Shown: piece after piece, positions 1-9,129 of the stretch
How the letters are laid out: every line of letters begins with the position of its first letter
Numbering within the stretch: position 1 is the stretch's first letter
Source: Paludibacteraceae bacterium
GTDB lineage: Bacteria; Bacteroidota; Bacteroidia; Bacteroidales; Paludibacteraceae
Length of the DNA stretch: 46,811 bases
Direction: 5' to 3'
Assembly: GCA_017461505.1 (NCBI GenBank)
Contig: JAFTXV010000009.1
Location: 1-46,811, forward strand
The notes under the pieces: model-generated
What the model was told of the DNA's origin: nothing
The model's database searches: none
The model's input: only the letters and a program-made list of their open reading frames with translations
Made by a program: the position numbers and the translations under genes

Positions 1-468
1 CAGCAGTAGTAAATGCTCCAGTAGAGACTGCAACCGTATGCTTCGGTGAGACATACAACTGGCGTGGTGCAGATCGTAGCGCAAGTGCAAGTGATACCTT
101 GAAGAACTCTTTGGGTTGTGATAGTATCATCTATACCTTGAACTTGACCGTCTTGCCAGCAGTAGTAAATGCTCCAGTAGAGACTGCAACCGTATGCTTC
201 GGTGAGACTTATAACTGGCATGGTGCAGATCGTAGCGCAAGTGCAAGTGATACCTTGAAGAACTCTTTGGGTTGCGATAGTATCATCTATACTTTGAACT
301 TGACAGTCTTGCCAGCAGTAGTAAATGCTCCAGTAGAGACTGCAACCGTATGCTTCGGTGAGACATACAACTGGCGTGGTGCAGATCGTAGCGCAAGTGC
401 AAGTGATACCTTGAAGAACTCTTTGGGTTGCGATAGTATCATCTATACTTTGAACTTGACTGTCTTGC
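1..468 (+). repeat. 156-bp tandem repeat, three copies within the cargo gene
   Basis: Copies begin at 1, 157 and 313 and differ at only a few positions (for example ggcgtgg versus ggcatgg). Period 156 is 52 codons, so the frame is kept. Near-identity at DNA level suggests recent expansion or gene conversion, and copy number may vary between strains. More copies may lie upstream of the window. Confidence 0.95.
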
Positions 469-1223
469 CAGAGGCTAAGGTTGAGACTGAAGAGTGGACA
501 CTCTGTCCTGGTGACTTGAGCACTCCACGTGATTGGCATGGTCAATCAATCAGCGCTGCTGGCAACTATGAGGCAATTGAGAAATTTGCAGGTACAGACT
601 GCGATAGCGTTATCTATCAGTTGACCGTGATTATCCCAGATGCTGACAACAATGCTACAATGGATAATCTGCCAGCTGTAAGCAAGTACAATAATCGTAT
701 CATCATGCTCAATATTAATGAAATAAAAGGCATGTTTGATGGTTGGGTACCAGCAGAAGCTGATGTACAATGGTTCCGCGTGGTAGGTACACAAGATGCT
801 GCTTATGCAGCTTGGAACAAGCTTGGTGATGATGAACCATTGTCTAATGGTCATTACTACAACTTGCCAGATGGTGGTACATTGCCTGCTGGTCAATACT
901 ACGCATTGCTATGGCGCTCAAGCGATGTTTGCGAAGGCGGTGAAATCATGCGTACTGTATTGATAACTTGTGATGTAGATGCTTCTGGTCCTCGATTGGT
1001 ACCTAACGTAGTTCGTGCAAACGAGACATTAACTTTGGAGAACCTGAATCCAAGCGATGTGAATGAGATTCGTGTTTATAGTTCAACTGGTCAGTTGGTG
1101 GCAACTTATACCGCTGAGCAAGTAAGCAAGTTTATCTTCCATGCAGCTACTGTTTCAGGCTACTACATGGTAGATGTGGAGAATAAGAATAATAAGGTTA
1201 CCCTACGTTATGTAGTAAAATAA
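1..1223 (+). CDS. C-terminal part of a secreted repeat protein with a T9SS sorting-like domain (5' end outside window)
   Basis: Open from the first base (codons begin at base 3), so the start lies upstream. The visible part begins with three nearly identical 52-residue repeats, each with a CFGETYNW motif and a GCDSIIYTLNLTV ending, followed by a diverged fourth copy (about bases 469-640). Such Cys-containing repeats are common in large extracellular Bacteroidetes proteins. The final 75 residues (from about NVVRANETLTLENL, with IRVYSSTGQLV and a basic end KVTLRYVVK) resemble a type A T9SS C-terminal sorting domain, which directs export through the outer membrane and often attachment to A-LPS. 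The cargo is probably a surface adhesin or filament, but no catalytic domain is visible. The next gene follows after 12 bases. Confidence 0.85.
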   Translation, partial: AVVNAPVETATVCFGETYNWRGADRSASASDTLKNSLGCDSIIYTLNLTVLPAVVNAPVETATVCFGETYNWHGADRSASASDTLKNSLGCDSIIYTLNLTVLPAVVNAPVETATVCFGETYNWRGADRSASASDTLKNSLGCDSIIYTLNLTVLPEAKVETEEWTLCPGDLSTPRDWHGQSISAAGNYEAIEKFAGTDCDSVIYQLTVIIPDADNNATMDNLPAVSKYNNRIIMLNINEIKGMFDGWVPAEADVQWFRVVGTQDAAYAAWNKLGDDEPLSNGHYYNLPDGGTLPAGQYYALLWRSSDVCEGGEIMRTVLITCDVDASGPRLVPNVVRANETLTLENLNPSDVNEIRVYSSTGQLVATYTAEQVSKFIFHAATVSGYYMVDVENKNNKVTLRYVVK

Positions 1224-1235
1224 TAGGAGGATAAG

Positions 1236-2510
1236 ATGATGAAAACTAGAAATATGAAAATGAATAGTGCAAATATGATAAAGGCAAGCTTGCTGGTGAT
1301 TTTCACCAGCCTGCTGCCTTTGGCAAATGCTTCGGCGCAATCGTCGAATCCAACTCCAGTCTATACTGTTTCAGGGGCTCCTATTGAGGAGGGTGACTCT
1401 ATAATGGTCAACAAAGACAGTACACGTTATGAGACTGGCGAACGTATTGCAAAGTGGGTGTATAATAATGTCTATATCGTACGCCAAGTGAATAGTAAAT
1501 ACCACCCAAATTCAGTATTGGTGCGTGGTATCTACTCTTGGATTCCTGTTGGTGCGGCAGTACCTATGAATGAGAGCAAGAAATATGCTCCAGTAGTAGA
1601 GCCTGAGCCAGTAGTAGAACCAGAACCAATAGTGGAGCCTGAGCCTACTCCAGAACCAGTGGTAGTGGAAGAACCTGTAGATACTACTGCTAAGGTAGTA
1701 GAGCACAAACCTCAACCATATCAAGTGAATCGCTTCTCTGTTGGTGTTCGTGGTGCGTTTGCTTCCTCAATGGCTAAACCAGCTACAACTCCTCTCGGTT
1801 TTGATGTATTGCTCGACTTGCAATATGCTCACTATTGGGCTGCTGATCAAGATAAGATCCGTTTGGGTATCATGACAGGTCTTTCTGCTGGATATATGAG
1901 CACAACCCGTAGCCAAGCCTGGGATGAAACCTATGTGGCAAAAACAGACGATGGAGATATTGAATATCATGTAACAGCTGATAATATCCAAGAGACCAAC
2001 CATCAATTGCAATTGGAAGTACCATTGATGTTCTCTATGATAACAGCTAAGGGCTTATTCTTCAATGTAGGTCCACGCTTCTTGTTGCCTGCCTATACTC
2101 CATACAAGCAAGTAATTACCAATGGTAATGTGGTAGCTACTGATTTGCAAACAGGTGTGGTAATTCCTAATAACCCAGTTTATGGTCAATTGAGCGAGGA
2201 ACAAGTAAACCAAAAGGGTAAAGGTGAGCAACAATTTGACTTGACTATGACTCTTGGCTTTGAGTTGGGTTATGAGTTCAAATTGAAGTCTGGTAATTCA
2301 ATTGGTTTGGGTGCATTCCTCAACTATGGCGTGTATAGCATGTACAGCAATAAGGCACTAGGTTCTGCTATTGACGTAACTGCTCCAAGCAAACAAGCAG
2401 ATCAAAATGCAGTAGTAAATGTAGAGTCCCTTACTAATGCTTATACCGAAAAGATGGGGCACTTGGATGCAGGTGTGAAAGTAAGTTTCAATCTTGACTT
2501 CGTGAAGTAA
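1236..2510 (+). CDS. outer-membrane beta-barrel protein with a Pro/Glu-rich linker
   Basis: 424 residues. A hydrophobic signal peptide (about 15-35, ending near ANASAQ) is preceded by a long basic N-terminus with several Met, so translation might start at Met1, Met2 or Met7. AGGAGG lies 5 bases before the first ATG. A small N-terminal domain (about 40-110) is followed by a VEPEP-type Pro/Glu/Val linker (about 120-150) that could span the cell wall or periplasm. Residues about 165-424 alternate hydrophobic and polar residues and end in VKVSFNLDFVK, as expected for an 8-12 stranded barrel ending in an aromatic-rich strand. It lies 12 bases behind the T9SS cargo gene and is probably cotranscribed with it, perhaps as a partner or anchor. 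Exact family not recognised. Confidence 0.7.
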   Translation: MMKTRNMKMNSANMIKASLLVIFTSLLPLANASAQSSNPTPVYTVSGAPIEEGDSIMVNKDSTRYETGERIAKWVYNNVYIVRQVNSKYHPNSVLVRGIYSWIPVGAAVPMNESKKYAPVVEPEPVVEPEPIVEPEPTPEPVVVEEPVDTTAKVVEHKPQPYQVNRFSVGVRGAFASSMAKPATTPLGFDVLLDLQYAHYWAADQDKIRLGIMTGLSAGYMSTTRSQAWDETYVAKTDDGDIEYHVTADNIQETNHQLQLEVPLMFSMITAKGLFFNVGPRFLLPAYTPYKQVITNGNVVATDLQTGVVIPNNPVYGQLSEEQVNQKGKGEQQFDLTMTLGFELGYEFKLKSGNSIGLGAFLNYGVYSMYSNKALGSAIDVTAPSKQADQNAVVNVESLTNAYTEKMGHLDAGVKVSFNLDFVK

Positions 2511-2528
2511 GATACATCTGATTAGAAT

Positions 2529-2573
2529 CACAAAAATGGCTGCAATCTCAATCGAATTGCAGCCATTTTTGTG
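2529..2573 (+). terminator. strong intrinsic terminator after the barrel gene
   Basis: A perfect 18-bp stem (2529-2546 with 2556-2573) and a 9-base loop. The arms start CACAAAAATGG and end CCATTTTTGTG, so both strands carry a run of T in the arm and it may work in both directions. Confidence 0.9.
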
Positions 2574-2689
2574 ATAACTCCTTCAATCTATAGATACACA
2601 ATATGAAGAGGAGTTTGTGGCAATACAGAGGGATAACGGAATGATACCCCTGCTTCTAAGTACGTATGCTTGTATATATAGAAAAAGAA

Positions 2690-2719
2690 ATCGGTCATTA
2701 CTGATGTGTAATGACCGAT
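2690..2719 (-). terminator. terminator of the polysaccharide operon
   Basis: ATCGGTCATTAC (2690-2701) pairs perfectly with GTAATGACCGAT (2708-2719) around a 6-base loop. Read on the minus strand the stem is followed by a T-rich run (TTTCTTTTTC), placing it 13 bases past the stop of the dehydratase gene. It ends a transcript of about 19 kb. Confidence 0.85.
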
Positions 2720-2732
2720 AAGAAGATTGGAA

Positions 2733-4688
2733 TTACTTATCCAATTGTTCGTATGGAGAGTTTTTGCTTTTAAACTCAGGAACGATATCCTTCATGATTT
2801 GCACGGTGGGGAATACCTTGCCCGTTTGTGCAGTGGCAATAAGTTGCTCTATTTGGTCTTTCACTACTGTGTAGTCATATTCACGTACTTTAGCTACAAG
2901 AATCTTCTCATTGCTTGTAGGAATAGTCAATTCCTTTTGGTTGAGCAACTCTTCGTATAGCTTCTCACCAGGACGCAAACCTGTATATATAATCTCTATA
3001 TCTTTTCCTGGTACAAAACCTGCTAAGCGAATCATATTGTGTGCCAAGTCTGCAATCTTGACAGGTTGCCCCATATCAAAAACGAAGATCTCTCCGCCGT
3101 TTCCTAAGGTTGCAGCCTCTAAAACAAGACTACTAGCCTCTGGGATGGTCATAAAATAGCGGATGATGTCAGGGTGAGTGACAGTGATAGGACCACCTTG
3201 AGAAATGAGTTTCTTGAAATATGGTACTACCGAACCATTGCTACCCAGCACATTGCCAAAACGAGTAGTAATAAACTTGGTGCAATCGTTTTGTGTCTCC
3301 TTAAGATGTAGGAACAATGATTGGACGTATATCTCTGCAATACGCTTAGAAGCCCCCATCACGTTAGTAGGATTGACTGCTTTGTCTGTAGAAACCATCA
3401 CGAAACGTTTGATATCATATCTCACAGCCAAATCAGCCATGTTTTTAGTGCCTAATACATTGGCGAGAATGGCTTGCACCGGGAATTCTTCCATGAGCGG
3501 TACATGCTTATATGCTGCAGCATGGAATACGATGTCGGGATGATATTCCTTGAAGATAGGTTCGATCATGTTGCTATCACGTATGTCAGCAATTATGTGC
3601 ACGAATTTGAGACTAGGGAATTGCAAACGTAAATCCATTGTCAAATCATGTAGGGGAGATTCTGCAATATCAACTAGTATAACACCTCTTGGGTTGCGCA
3701 TGGCAACTTGTCGTACTAATTCACTACCAATACTACCCGCTGCTCCTGTAATCAATACATTTTGATTAGTCAATGTTGCGTGAATACGAGTATCGTCTAA
3801 GTTGATTACAGGACGCTCCAATAAATCTTCTACCTTGATGGACTCAATACGACCAATATTCTTGAAGGTGAGATCGGTGGCGTCTTCCTTTGAAAAATCA
3901 GTGAAGTATGGGGTCAGAAGGATATTAATATTGTGCTCCAAGAAAATAGAGAGGTCTTTGAGTGGATTAATCTGCTTCATTACCAATGGCGATACAATCA
4001 CATCCTTAACTCCTTTCTCTTCTAGAACCTCAATTAATTGGTCATTTAATGGATATACCGTCAAACCGAGGAGACTATGCTCTATCTTTCTGTCTGCTTG
4101 TGCAATAAATCCGATAGGACGGTATTGACTATCTACATTAGATTTTAGCATTTTAGCAATAGATAGACCTGCCGATTGTGTACCATAGATGAATACTTTT
4201 TTGATTGAATGGTTGTGTTGAGAGATGTATTCAAATATAGTTTTAATAGTTACCCGCCATCCAAAAAGCAAACATGTAGCGACAAACGCATAGATGACCA
4301 AAGAGGTTGTGAGGAATGGCGTTTGGAATGGTAGTACATATTTAAATATGATATTGATTGCAATCAATAATAAACTTGCACACAATACGGAAAGCGTCAC
4401 TTTGATTGTATCGGTGAATGTGGAGTAACGCAGAATACCAGAATATGTTCGGAAAGCCCAAAAGAATATAGATTGAGCAAAGATCAATAGAACAGCTTGT
4501 GTCCATATAGGCAAAAGGATTCGGGATATATCATAGTGCAGTAAACTACTACCGATGACGATACTAATCGAAAATGCGATCAATACAAGTAATAAATCCA
4601 ACAGCAATACACCCCAACGAGGAAGATAACCCATTTTGATACAACGGGAAAATATATCTGACTTTCTTACATCCTTCATTCGTTTCAT
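2733..4688 (-). CDS. membrane UDP-sugar 4,6-dehydratase of the PglF/WbpM/CapD family
   Basis: 651 residues, the usual length of the large membrane form. Four to five hydrophobic segments lie within about 24-140, then a CoA-binding-like Rossmann domain (about 160-260), then the catalytic extended SDR domain. That domain has the NAD motif GAAGSIG (315-321), STDKA (433-437) and Met444-x3-Lys448 in place of the usual YxxxK, which is diagnostic of this family. These enzymes convert UDP-GlcNAc to the 4-keto-6-deoxy sugar, the first step towards bacillosamine, QuiNAc or FucNAc. The aminotransferase, PglC-like transferase and PglD-like acyltransferase encoded just upstream fit a bacillosamine-type (UDP-2,4-diamino) route. 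Last gene of the operon; a terminator follows. Confidence 0.93.
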   Translation of the reverse strand: MKRMKDVRKSDIFSRCIKMGYLPRWGVLLLDLLLVLIAFSISIVIGSSLLHYDISRILLPIWTQAVLLIFAQSIFFWAFRTYSGILRYSTFTDTIKVTLSVLCASLLLIAINIIFKYVLPFQTPFLTTSLVIYAFVATCLLFGWRVTIKTIFEYISQHNHSIKKVFIYGTQSAGLSIAKMLKSNVDSQYRPIGFIAQADRKIEHSLLGLTVYPLNDQLIEVLEEKGVKDVIVSPLVMKQINPLKDLSIFLEHNINILLTPYFTDFSKEDATDLTFKNIGRIESIKVEDLLERPVINLDDTRIHATLTNQNVLITGAAGSIGSELVRQVAMRNPRGVILVDIAESPLHDLTMDLRLQFPSLKFVHIIADIRDSNMIEPIFKEYHPDIVFHAAAYKHVPLMEEFPVQAILANVLGTKNMADLAVRYDIKRFVMVSTDKAVNPTNVMGASKRIAEIYVQSLFLHLKETQNDCTKFITTRFGNVLGSNGSVVPYFKKLISQGGPITVTHPDIIRYFMTIPEASSLVLEAATLGNGGEIFVFDMGQPVKIADLAHNMIRLAGFVPGKDIEIIYTGLRPGEKLYEELLNQKELTIPTSNEKILVAKVREYDYTVVKDQIEQLIATAQTGKVFPTVQIMKDIVPEFKSKNSPYEQLDK

Positions 4689-4718
4689 AATCTCAATGTG
4701 TTATTATTTGACATTCTT

Positions 4719-4751
4719 TTACCGAAGGGATACCGAACCCTTATCGAACAA
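4719..4751 (-). repeat. degenerate 11-bp tandem repeat at a gene end
   Basis: Three 11-bp units with a shared (T/A)TACCGAA-like core: TTACCGAAGGG, ATACCGAACCC, TTATCGAACAA. On the coding strand the core reads GGGTTCGGTAT. The array starts in the last codons of the aminotransferase gene and fills part of the 52-base gap. See also 6965-6997 and 18848-18973. Confidence 0.6.
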
Positions 4752-6015
4752 TTGCAGACTTGATGGTCTCTACAATATATCGTACATCTTCGTCTGTTAC
4801 GTACGGACCAGCAGGTAAGCACATACCTACTTTGAAAACTTCTTCGCTTACGCCATTAATATATGCAGGAGCATTCTTATACACAGGTTGCTTGTGCATC
4901 GGTTTCCATACAGGGCGTGCTTCAATCTTAGCATTCAATAAATATACACGCAATGCCTCTACATTATCGTTTGGTTGACAGTCGGTCACTGCTGTATCCA
5001 CGGCGTGGATAACACCTGCGGCGCCACCTACCGCGGTCTTAATAACCTCTTTGTAGGCGTTCTCTTGACCTTTGATACGTAAAGTGGAGTCTAACTCAAT
5101 GGTGCAGAGCCAATAATTGGAATCGTAGTCAGCAGATGGTGCTTTGTGTACTGTAATGCCATCTACATCAGCCAATAACTCTTCGTACAATGCCTGTACG
5201 TGCTTGTGATGATTGATGTGTTCGTTAGCAATGGTCATCTGACCACGACCTATACCAGCACATATATTCGACATGCGGTAGTTGTATCCTACTTCCTCAT
5301 GTTGGTAATATGGATATGCCTCGCGAGCTTGAGTAGCATACCACATCACTTCATTCTTTGATGCTGCATCAGCGCAAATTAATGCTCCACCGCCAGAGGT
5401 GGTAATCATCTTATTGCCATTGAACGATAGTACACCGAACTTGCCAAAGGTGCCTAACATTTGTCCTTTGAATTTCGAACCAAATCCTTCTGCTGCATCT
5501 TCAATCACAGGAATGTCGTATTTCTCCGCGATCGCCATGATACGCTCACAATCATATGGCATACCATAAAGTGCTACAGGTATGATGGCTTTAGGCTTCT
5601 TTCCCGTTTTTTCGATGCGATCTAAAATGGCTTTCTCCAACAATTCTGGATCCATATTCCATGTCTCTCGCTCAGAATCAATAAACACTGGTGTCGCACC
5701 CAAGTAGGTGATAGGGTGGGAGGAGGCGCAGAAAGTGAAGGATTGCACACATACTTCATCTCCTGGCTTTACGCCACAAGCAATCAATGCCAAGTGTACC
5801 GCAGCAGTACCTGCGGAGAGTGCAACCACTTCTTTCTCTAGGCCTTGCTGGTCTTTGCCAACAAATAACTTGAGGTCATCCTCAAAAGCATTTACGTTCG
5901 GCCCCAAAGGCACCACCCAATTGGTGTCGAATGCTTCTTTGATATATTTCTGTTCCAATCCCTCGTCTGACATATGTGCCAAACAGAGGTAGATCATTTT
6001 TCGTTCGTTACTCAT
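4741..6015 (-). CDS. DegT/DnrJ/EryC1/StrS sugar aminotransferase (PglE-like)
   Basis: 424 residues, a full-length PLP-dependent aminotransferase. Visible motifs are SAGTAAVHLAL for PLP phosphate contacts (about 67), Asp173 in VIEDAAEGFGS, and the PLP-binding Lys202 in SFNGNKMITTSGGG. The family adds an amino group to a 4-keto sugar nucleotide. The neighbouring PglF-type dehydratase would supply UDP-4-keto-6-deoxy-GlcNAc and the product would be the UDP-2-acetamido-4-amino-trideoxyhexose. Met7 (MIYLCLAHMS) is an equally good start by family comparison. P. gingivalis PorR, needed for A-LPS, belongs to the same superfamily, which is relevant because T9SS cargo is encoded nearby. Confidence 0.9.
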   Translation of the reverse strand: MSNERKMIYLCLAHMSDEGLEQKYIKEAFDTNWVVPLGPNVNAFEDDLKLFVGKDQQGLEKEVVALSAGTAAVHLALIACGVKPGDEVCVQSFTFCASSHPITYLGATPVFIDSERETWNMDPELLEKAILDRIEKTGKKPKAIIPVALYGMPYDCERIMAIAEKYDIPVIEDAAEGFGSKFKGQMLGTFGKFGVLSFNGNKMITTSGGGALICADAASKNEVMWYATQAREAYPYYQHEEVGYNYRMSNICAGIGRGQMTIANEHINHHKHVQALYEELLADVDGITVHKAPSADYDSNYWLCTIELDSTLRIKGQENAYKEVIKTAVGGAAGVIHAVDTAVTDCQPNDNVEALRVYLLNAKIEARPVWKPMHKQPVYKNAPAYINGVSEEVFKVGMCLPAGPYVTDEDVRYIVETIKSAIVR

Positions 6016-6064
6016 TGTTAAATCCTAAGATGTTAATATAACTACCTATCTGATTATAATTCGA

Positions 6065-6676
6065 TTAGTTTGTTCCATCAAAAGTAGGCGCAGTAGCCTC
6101 ACCCTCAGTAGAAATATCTTTACGATTAAGCACATTGTATATAGTCATAAAGAAAATCTTTAAATCCAATGCAAATGACAAATGATCCACATACCAAACG
6201 TCGTACTCAAACTTCTTGGTGTGCGTAATAGCATTTCTTCCATTCACTTGAGCCCAACCTGTAATACCAGGGCGGACTTCGTGACGGCGCATTTGTGTGG
6301 GTGTATAGAGGGGTAAATATTTAACCAATAATGGGCGAGGACCTATTAAAGCCATATCGCCTTTTAGCACATTGAATAGCTGTGGCAACTCATCCAAAGA
6401 AGTGGAACGTACAACACGTCCTACTTTGGTAAGGCGCTGCGCATCTGGCAATAGCTTACCATCGGCATCTCGTCCGTCAGTCATGGTTTTGAACTTGATG
6501 ACGCGGAATATTTTTGCATCTTTTCCGGGACGTTCTTGGGTAAAGAATGCTCCAGCACCTTTGTTGGCAAAGTGCAGCCAAATAGTTACGAGTACCAGAA
6601 TTGGACTTGTGCATACTAATGCAATCAATGCAATAGTAAAATCAATAAGCCGTTTAAAAAAGTTTTTGTACATCAA
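6065..6676 (-). CDS. initiating sugar-phosphate transferase (PglC/WcaJ-type)
   Basis: 203 residues, the short monotopic form with one N-terminal hydrophobic re-entrant segment (about 10-35). Conserved family motifs are visible: FFTQERPGKDAKIFRVIKFK, STSLDELPQLFNVLKG and ALIGPRPLL, with RPGITGWAQVNGRN near the end. The enzyme moves a sugar phosphate from a UDP-sugar to undecaprenyl phosphate and starts repeat-unit assembly. The lack of the extra N-terminal four-TM region of WcaJ, and its place next to PglE- and PglF-like genes, suggest the diamino sugar as substrate. Its ATG follows the ACP stop codon directly, so the two are very likely translationally coupled. Confidence 0.92.
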   Translation of the reverse strand: MMYKNFFKRLIDFTIALIALVCTSPILVLVTIWLHFANKGAGAFFTQERPGKDAKIFRVIKFKTMTDGRDADGKLLPDAQRLTKVGRVVRSTSLDELPQLFNVLKGDMALIGPRPLLVKYLPLYTPTQMRRHEVRPGITGWAQVNGRNAITHTKKFEYDVWYVDHLSFALDLKIFFMTIYNVLNRKDISTEGEATAPTFDGTN

Positions 6677-6916
6677 TTATAGTTCAATGCCGTTTTTAAT
6701 TAAAATCTCTTTTCCTGCATTATAACTAGTGCAAGCCATAATCTCTTCTGGATCAAGGAATAGATCGAAAGTTTCTTCTAATAGCGTAATGATGTTGAGT
6801 TGATGAACAGAGTCCCATTCGCTGACAGTCTCTTTACTAAAGTTGTCACCTAATAGATCTGTTGTTACACTGAATACCTCAGTGAAAATAGCGTCATATT
6901 TTTCTAAGTTTGTCAT
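6677..6916 (-). CDS. dedicated acyl carrier protein
   Basis: 79 residues, acidic. Ser36 in SEWDSVHQLNIITLLEE is the expected 4'-phosphopantetheine site (DSxxxL motif). The rest fits the four-helix ACP fold. It lies between an AMP-ligase and an initiating sugar transferase and is therefore unlikely to be the housekeeping fatty-acid AcpP. Inference: it carries an acyl group activated by the ligase, possibly reduced by the SDR, for transfer to a sugar amine. Confidence 0.9.
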   Translation of the reverse strand: MTNLEKYDAIFTEVFSVTTDLLGDNFSKETVSEWDSVHQLNIITLLEETFDLFLDPEEIMACTSYNAGKEILIKNGIEL

Positions 6917-6964
6917 ATATGTTTAGTTATTTAAGTCTTCTAGATGTGCTACGGATAGGCCTTT

Positions 6965-6997
6965 GAGAACCCGTCGAGAACCCGTCGAGAACCCGTG
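6965..6997 (-). repeat. three exact-phase 11-bp repeats behind the AMP-ligase stop
   Basis: Units GAGAACCCGTC at 6965, 6976 and 6987 (last base of the third unit changed to G). On the coding strand they read GACGGGTTCTC and begin 4 bases after the ligase stop codon. The remainder of the 85-base spacer holds nothing else that I recognise. Confidence 0.85.
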
Positions 6998-7001
6998 ATT
7001 A

Positions 7002-8399
7002 CTAAGTGATTGGTAGTTTGCTGTATAGTTTCTTACCAGCTTCATTTTTAGGTATTTCGGGGATGACTCGAATGGCAAAGGACGTTGCTACGATATGTGT
7101 TTTTTGTACGAGTGTATCTTTTACTTCATTCTGTTTGTCGGCATTGGTGATATACACAATCATTTTTTCATCCGTACCCACGCAAGCGCACTCTATTCCG
7201 CAGTCGGCTTGTACAATTTGTTCGCATTCATCCAATCCGACGCGCATACCAAAGAGTTTGAGGAATCGTCCCATGCGACCAACAATATAGTAACAACCAT
7301 CTTCGTCAAAATAAGCGAGGTCACCTGTACGAATATATCCGTTGCGTTCGTCTCCTAGTGCCAAGTCTGCTTGCTCGCGAGCGTATCCCATAGTAACATT
7401 TTTGCCACGGTAACACATTTCTCCTTCGGTTTTTGGGGAGGTAATTTGGGTGCCATTAGTGTCGATGAGGGATAATTCACCATTAGGAACGGCGATGCCA
7501 ATACTTCCCACCTTGTCAAGTGCCCACTTAGCTGGTAAGTAAGCCATACGAGCAGTACACTCAGATTGACCATATGTGGCTATCCATCGTTTTCCTTTTT
7601 CACGACAATACTCTGCGAACTTTTGGTTGAGATTGGTTGGCATTTTTCCTCCTCCTTGTGTAAGTAATTCCAAATGCGGGAGATCCATTCGGAAGAAGCG
7701 CATGAGGTTGAGGATTTGGAAACTATAGGGTACACCTGTGAAGGAGGTTGCTTGTTGTTCTTTTAAGAATATCCAGAAGTTAGGATCTGTCATGCTCAAC
7801 CCTGTGATGAGAATGGTTGCTCCTACTCGTAAGTGGCTGAAAACCATGGATAATCCCATGGTGTAATAGAGCGGAAGCACCATCAAAGGACGGTCTGTTT
7901 CTTTGAGCTCAAAGAAAGTGGATATGTTTAGTCCAGCTGCCTCAATGTTGTCGTATTTGTGCCGGACAAGCTTAGGACTACCCGTGCTACCTGAAGTGGG
8001 AAGCAAGTGTGATAATTCGCTGTGGAGAGCAGGGGTGGAGTCGGTCACTTTGGTTAAAGTATATTCGTATTGACTGTCAACGACTTCTCCTTGTACTGCA
8101 AAATGATTAGGAGCGCAGATGTAGGTAGGGTGATAGGTGTTGAGTAATTGTTGATATAGAGTGTCCTCGGTCTTAACATTGAGAATAAGTGGCACTAATT
8201 GACGACTATCAATCATGCTCATCACCCATGCAATGCCGCCCACATTGTTTTCTACCAAGAGGAAACATAATGAGCGTGTAGGGATGAGTGATGTGATTTG
8301 CTGCGAGAGTTGGCTAATGTCTGCGTATCGTAACTCTGCTCCATTGGAATCAATGGCAGCAATGCGTTGAGGGTCAATATGTTGTAATCCTAAAATCAT
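7002..8399 (-). CDS. AMP-binding acyl-adenylate ligase (acyl-ACP synthetase-like)
   Basis: 465 residues, ANL superfamily. The phosphate-binding loop is TSGSTGSPK (135-143), the A5-type motif is ATYGQSECTARMAYLP and the hinge region GRMGRFLKLFGMRVGL, with a C-terminal Lys in NEAGKKLYS placed for the adenylation step. It is shorter than long-chain acyl-CoA synthetases (500-570) and like ligases that load stand-alone carrier proteins. With the ACP downstream and the SDR upstream (TAATG overlap) it would activate a short acyl or hydroxyacyl acid and load it on the ACP. Substrate unknown. Confidence 0.88.
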   Translation of the reverse strand: MILGLQHIDPQRIAAIDSNGAELRYADISQLSQQITSLIPTRSLCFLLVENNVGGIAWVMSMIDSRQLVPLILNVKTEDTLYQQLLNTYHPTYICAPNHFAVQGEVVDSQYEYTLTKVTDSTPALHSELSHLLPTSGSTGSPKLVRHKYDNIEAAGLNISTFFELKETDRPLMVLPLYYTMGLSMVFSHLRVGATILITGLSMTDPNFWIFLKEQQATSFTGVPYSFQILNLMRFFRMDLPHLELLTQGGGKMPTNLNQKFAEYCREKGKRWIATYGQSECTARMAYLPAKWALDKVGSIGIAVPNGELSLIDTNGTQITSPKTEGEMCYRGKNVTMGYAREQADLALGDERNGYIRTGDLAYFDEDGCYYIVGRMGRFLKLFGMRVGLDECEQIVQADCGIECACVGTDEKMIVYITNADKQNEVKDTLVQKTHIVATSFAIRVIPEIPKNEAGKKLYSKLPIT

Positions 8400-9127
8400 T
8401 ATATAGATGCGCAGCCATCTACACCAAGAATTTGTCCGGATATATAGTTTGCTCTATCAGAGGCAAGGAACGCGCATGCGTGTGCGATGTCTTCTGGTGT
8501 TCCAAGACGTCCCAAAGCGATGCGTCCAATACGAGCATCAATCTTATCGCCATCACTCTCGTAGAGTTCTTTGAAACGTTCAGTTTTAACAATACCAGGA
8601 GCCACTGCATTGACACGAATGCCTTGTGAAGCTAATTCTTTGGCAGCGGATTTGGTCATGGAGATGATGGCACCTTTTGTTGCGGAATATGCCACTTGAC
8701 CTGGTGAGCCAAGTACAGCTGTAACTGATGCGATATTCACAATGTTTCCTCCACCGTTGCGAGCCATCAGACGGCTGCATAGTTGTATGAGTTCCAGTAC
8801 AGCAATGACATTGACGAGGAACATACGTTCGGTCTCTTCACGCAAAATCATACCAATCTTACGGTTGTAAACAATGCCCGCGTTATTGACAAGACAATCT
8901 ATGCGCCCCTCTGTTTTGAATATTTGCATGAAGGCCGCTTTGACACTAGCGGCATCTGTAATATCCATTACAACAGGATGAATGCGTTCGTTGTCTGTTG
9001 TGAATTCTTGTCTATCACAAGCATAGACTATAGCTCCATCTGCAGCAAATTGTTTTGCAATTTGATGACCGATACCTTGTGCAGCACCGGTGATGATACA
9101 TACTTTATTTTCTAATAATGAACTCAT
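8399..9127 (-). CDS. SDR oxidoreductase, 3-oxoacyl-ACP reductase (FabG)-like
   Basis: 242 residues, classical SDR. NAD(P) motif TGAAQGIG (13-20), NNAG (81-84), and catalytic Ser134, Tyr147 and Lys151 in YSATKGAI. Residues around 38-40 (CDRQ) leave NADH/NADPH preference open. The closest family type is FabG, and its place beside an ACP and ligase suggests reduction of a 3-oxoacyl-ACP to the 3-hydroxy form rather than a role in general fatty acid synthesis. Its stop overlaps the next start by one base (TAATG). Confidence 0.88.
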   Translation of the reverse strand: MSSLLENKVCIITGAAQGIGHQIAKQFAADGAIVYACDRQEFTTDNERIHPVVMDITDAASVKAAFMQIFKTEGRIDCLVNNAGIVYNRKIGMILREETERMFLVNVIAVLELIQLCSRLMARNGGGNIVNIASVTAVLGSPGQVAYSATKGAIISMTKSAAKELASQGIRVNAVAPGIVKTERFKELYESDGDKIDARIGRIALGRLGTPEDIAHACAFLASDRANYISGQILGVDGCASI

Positions 9128-9129
9128 GA

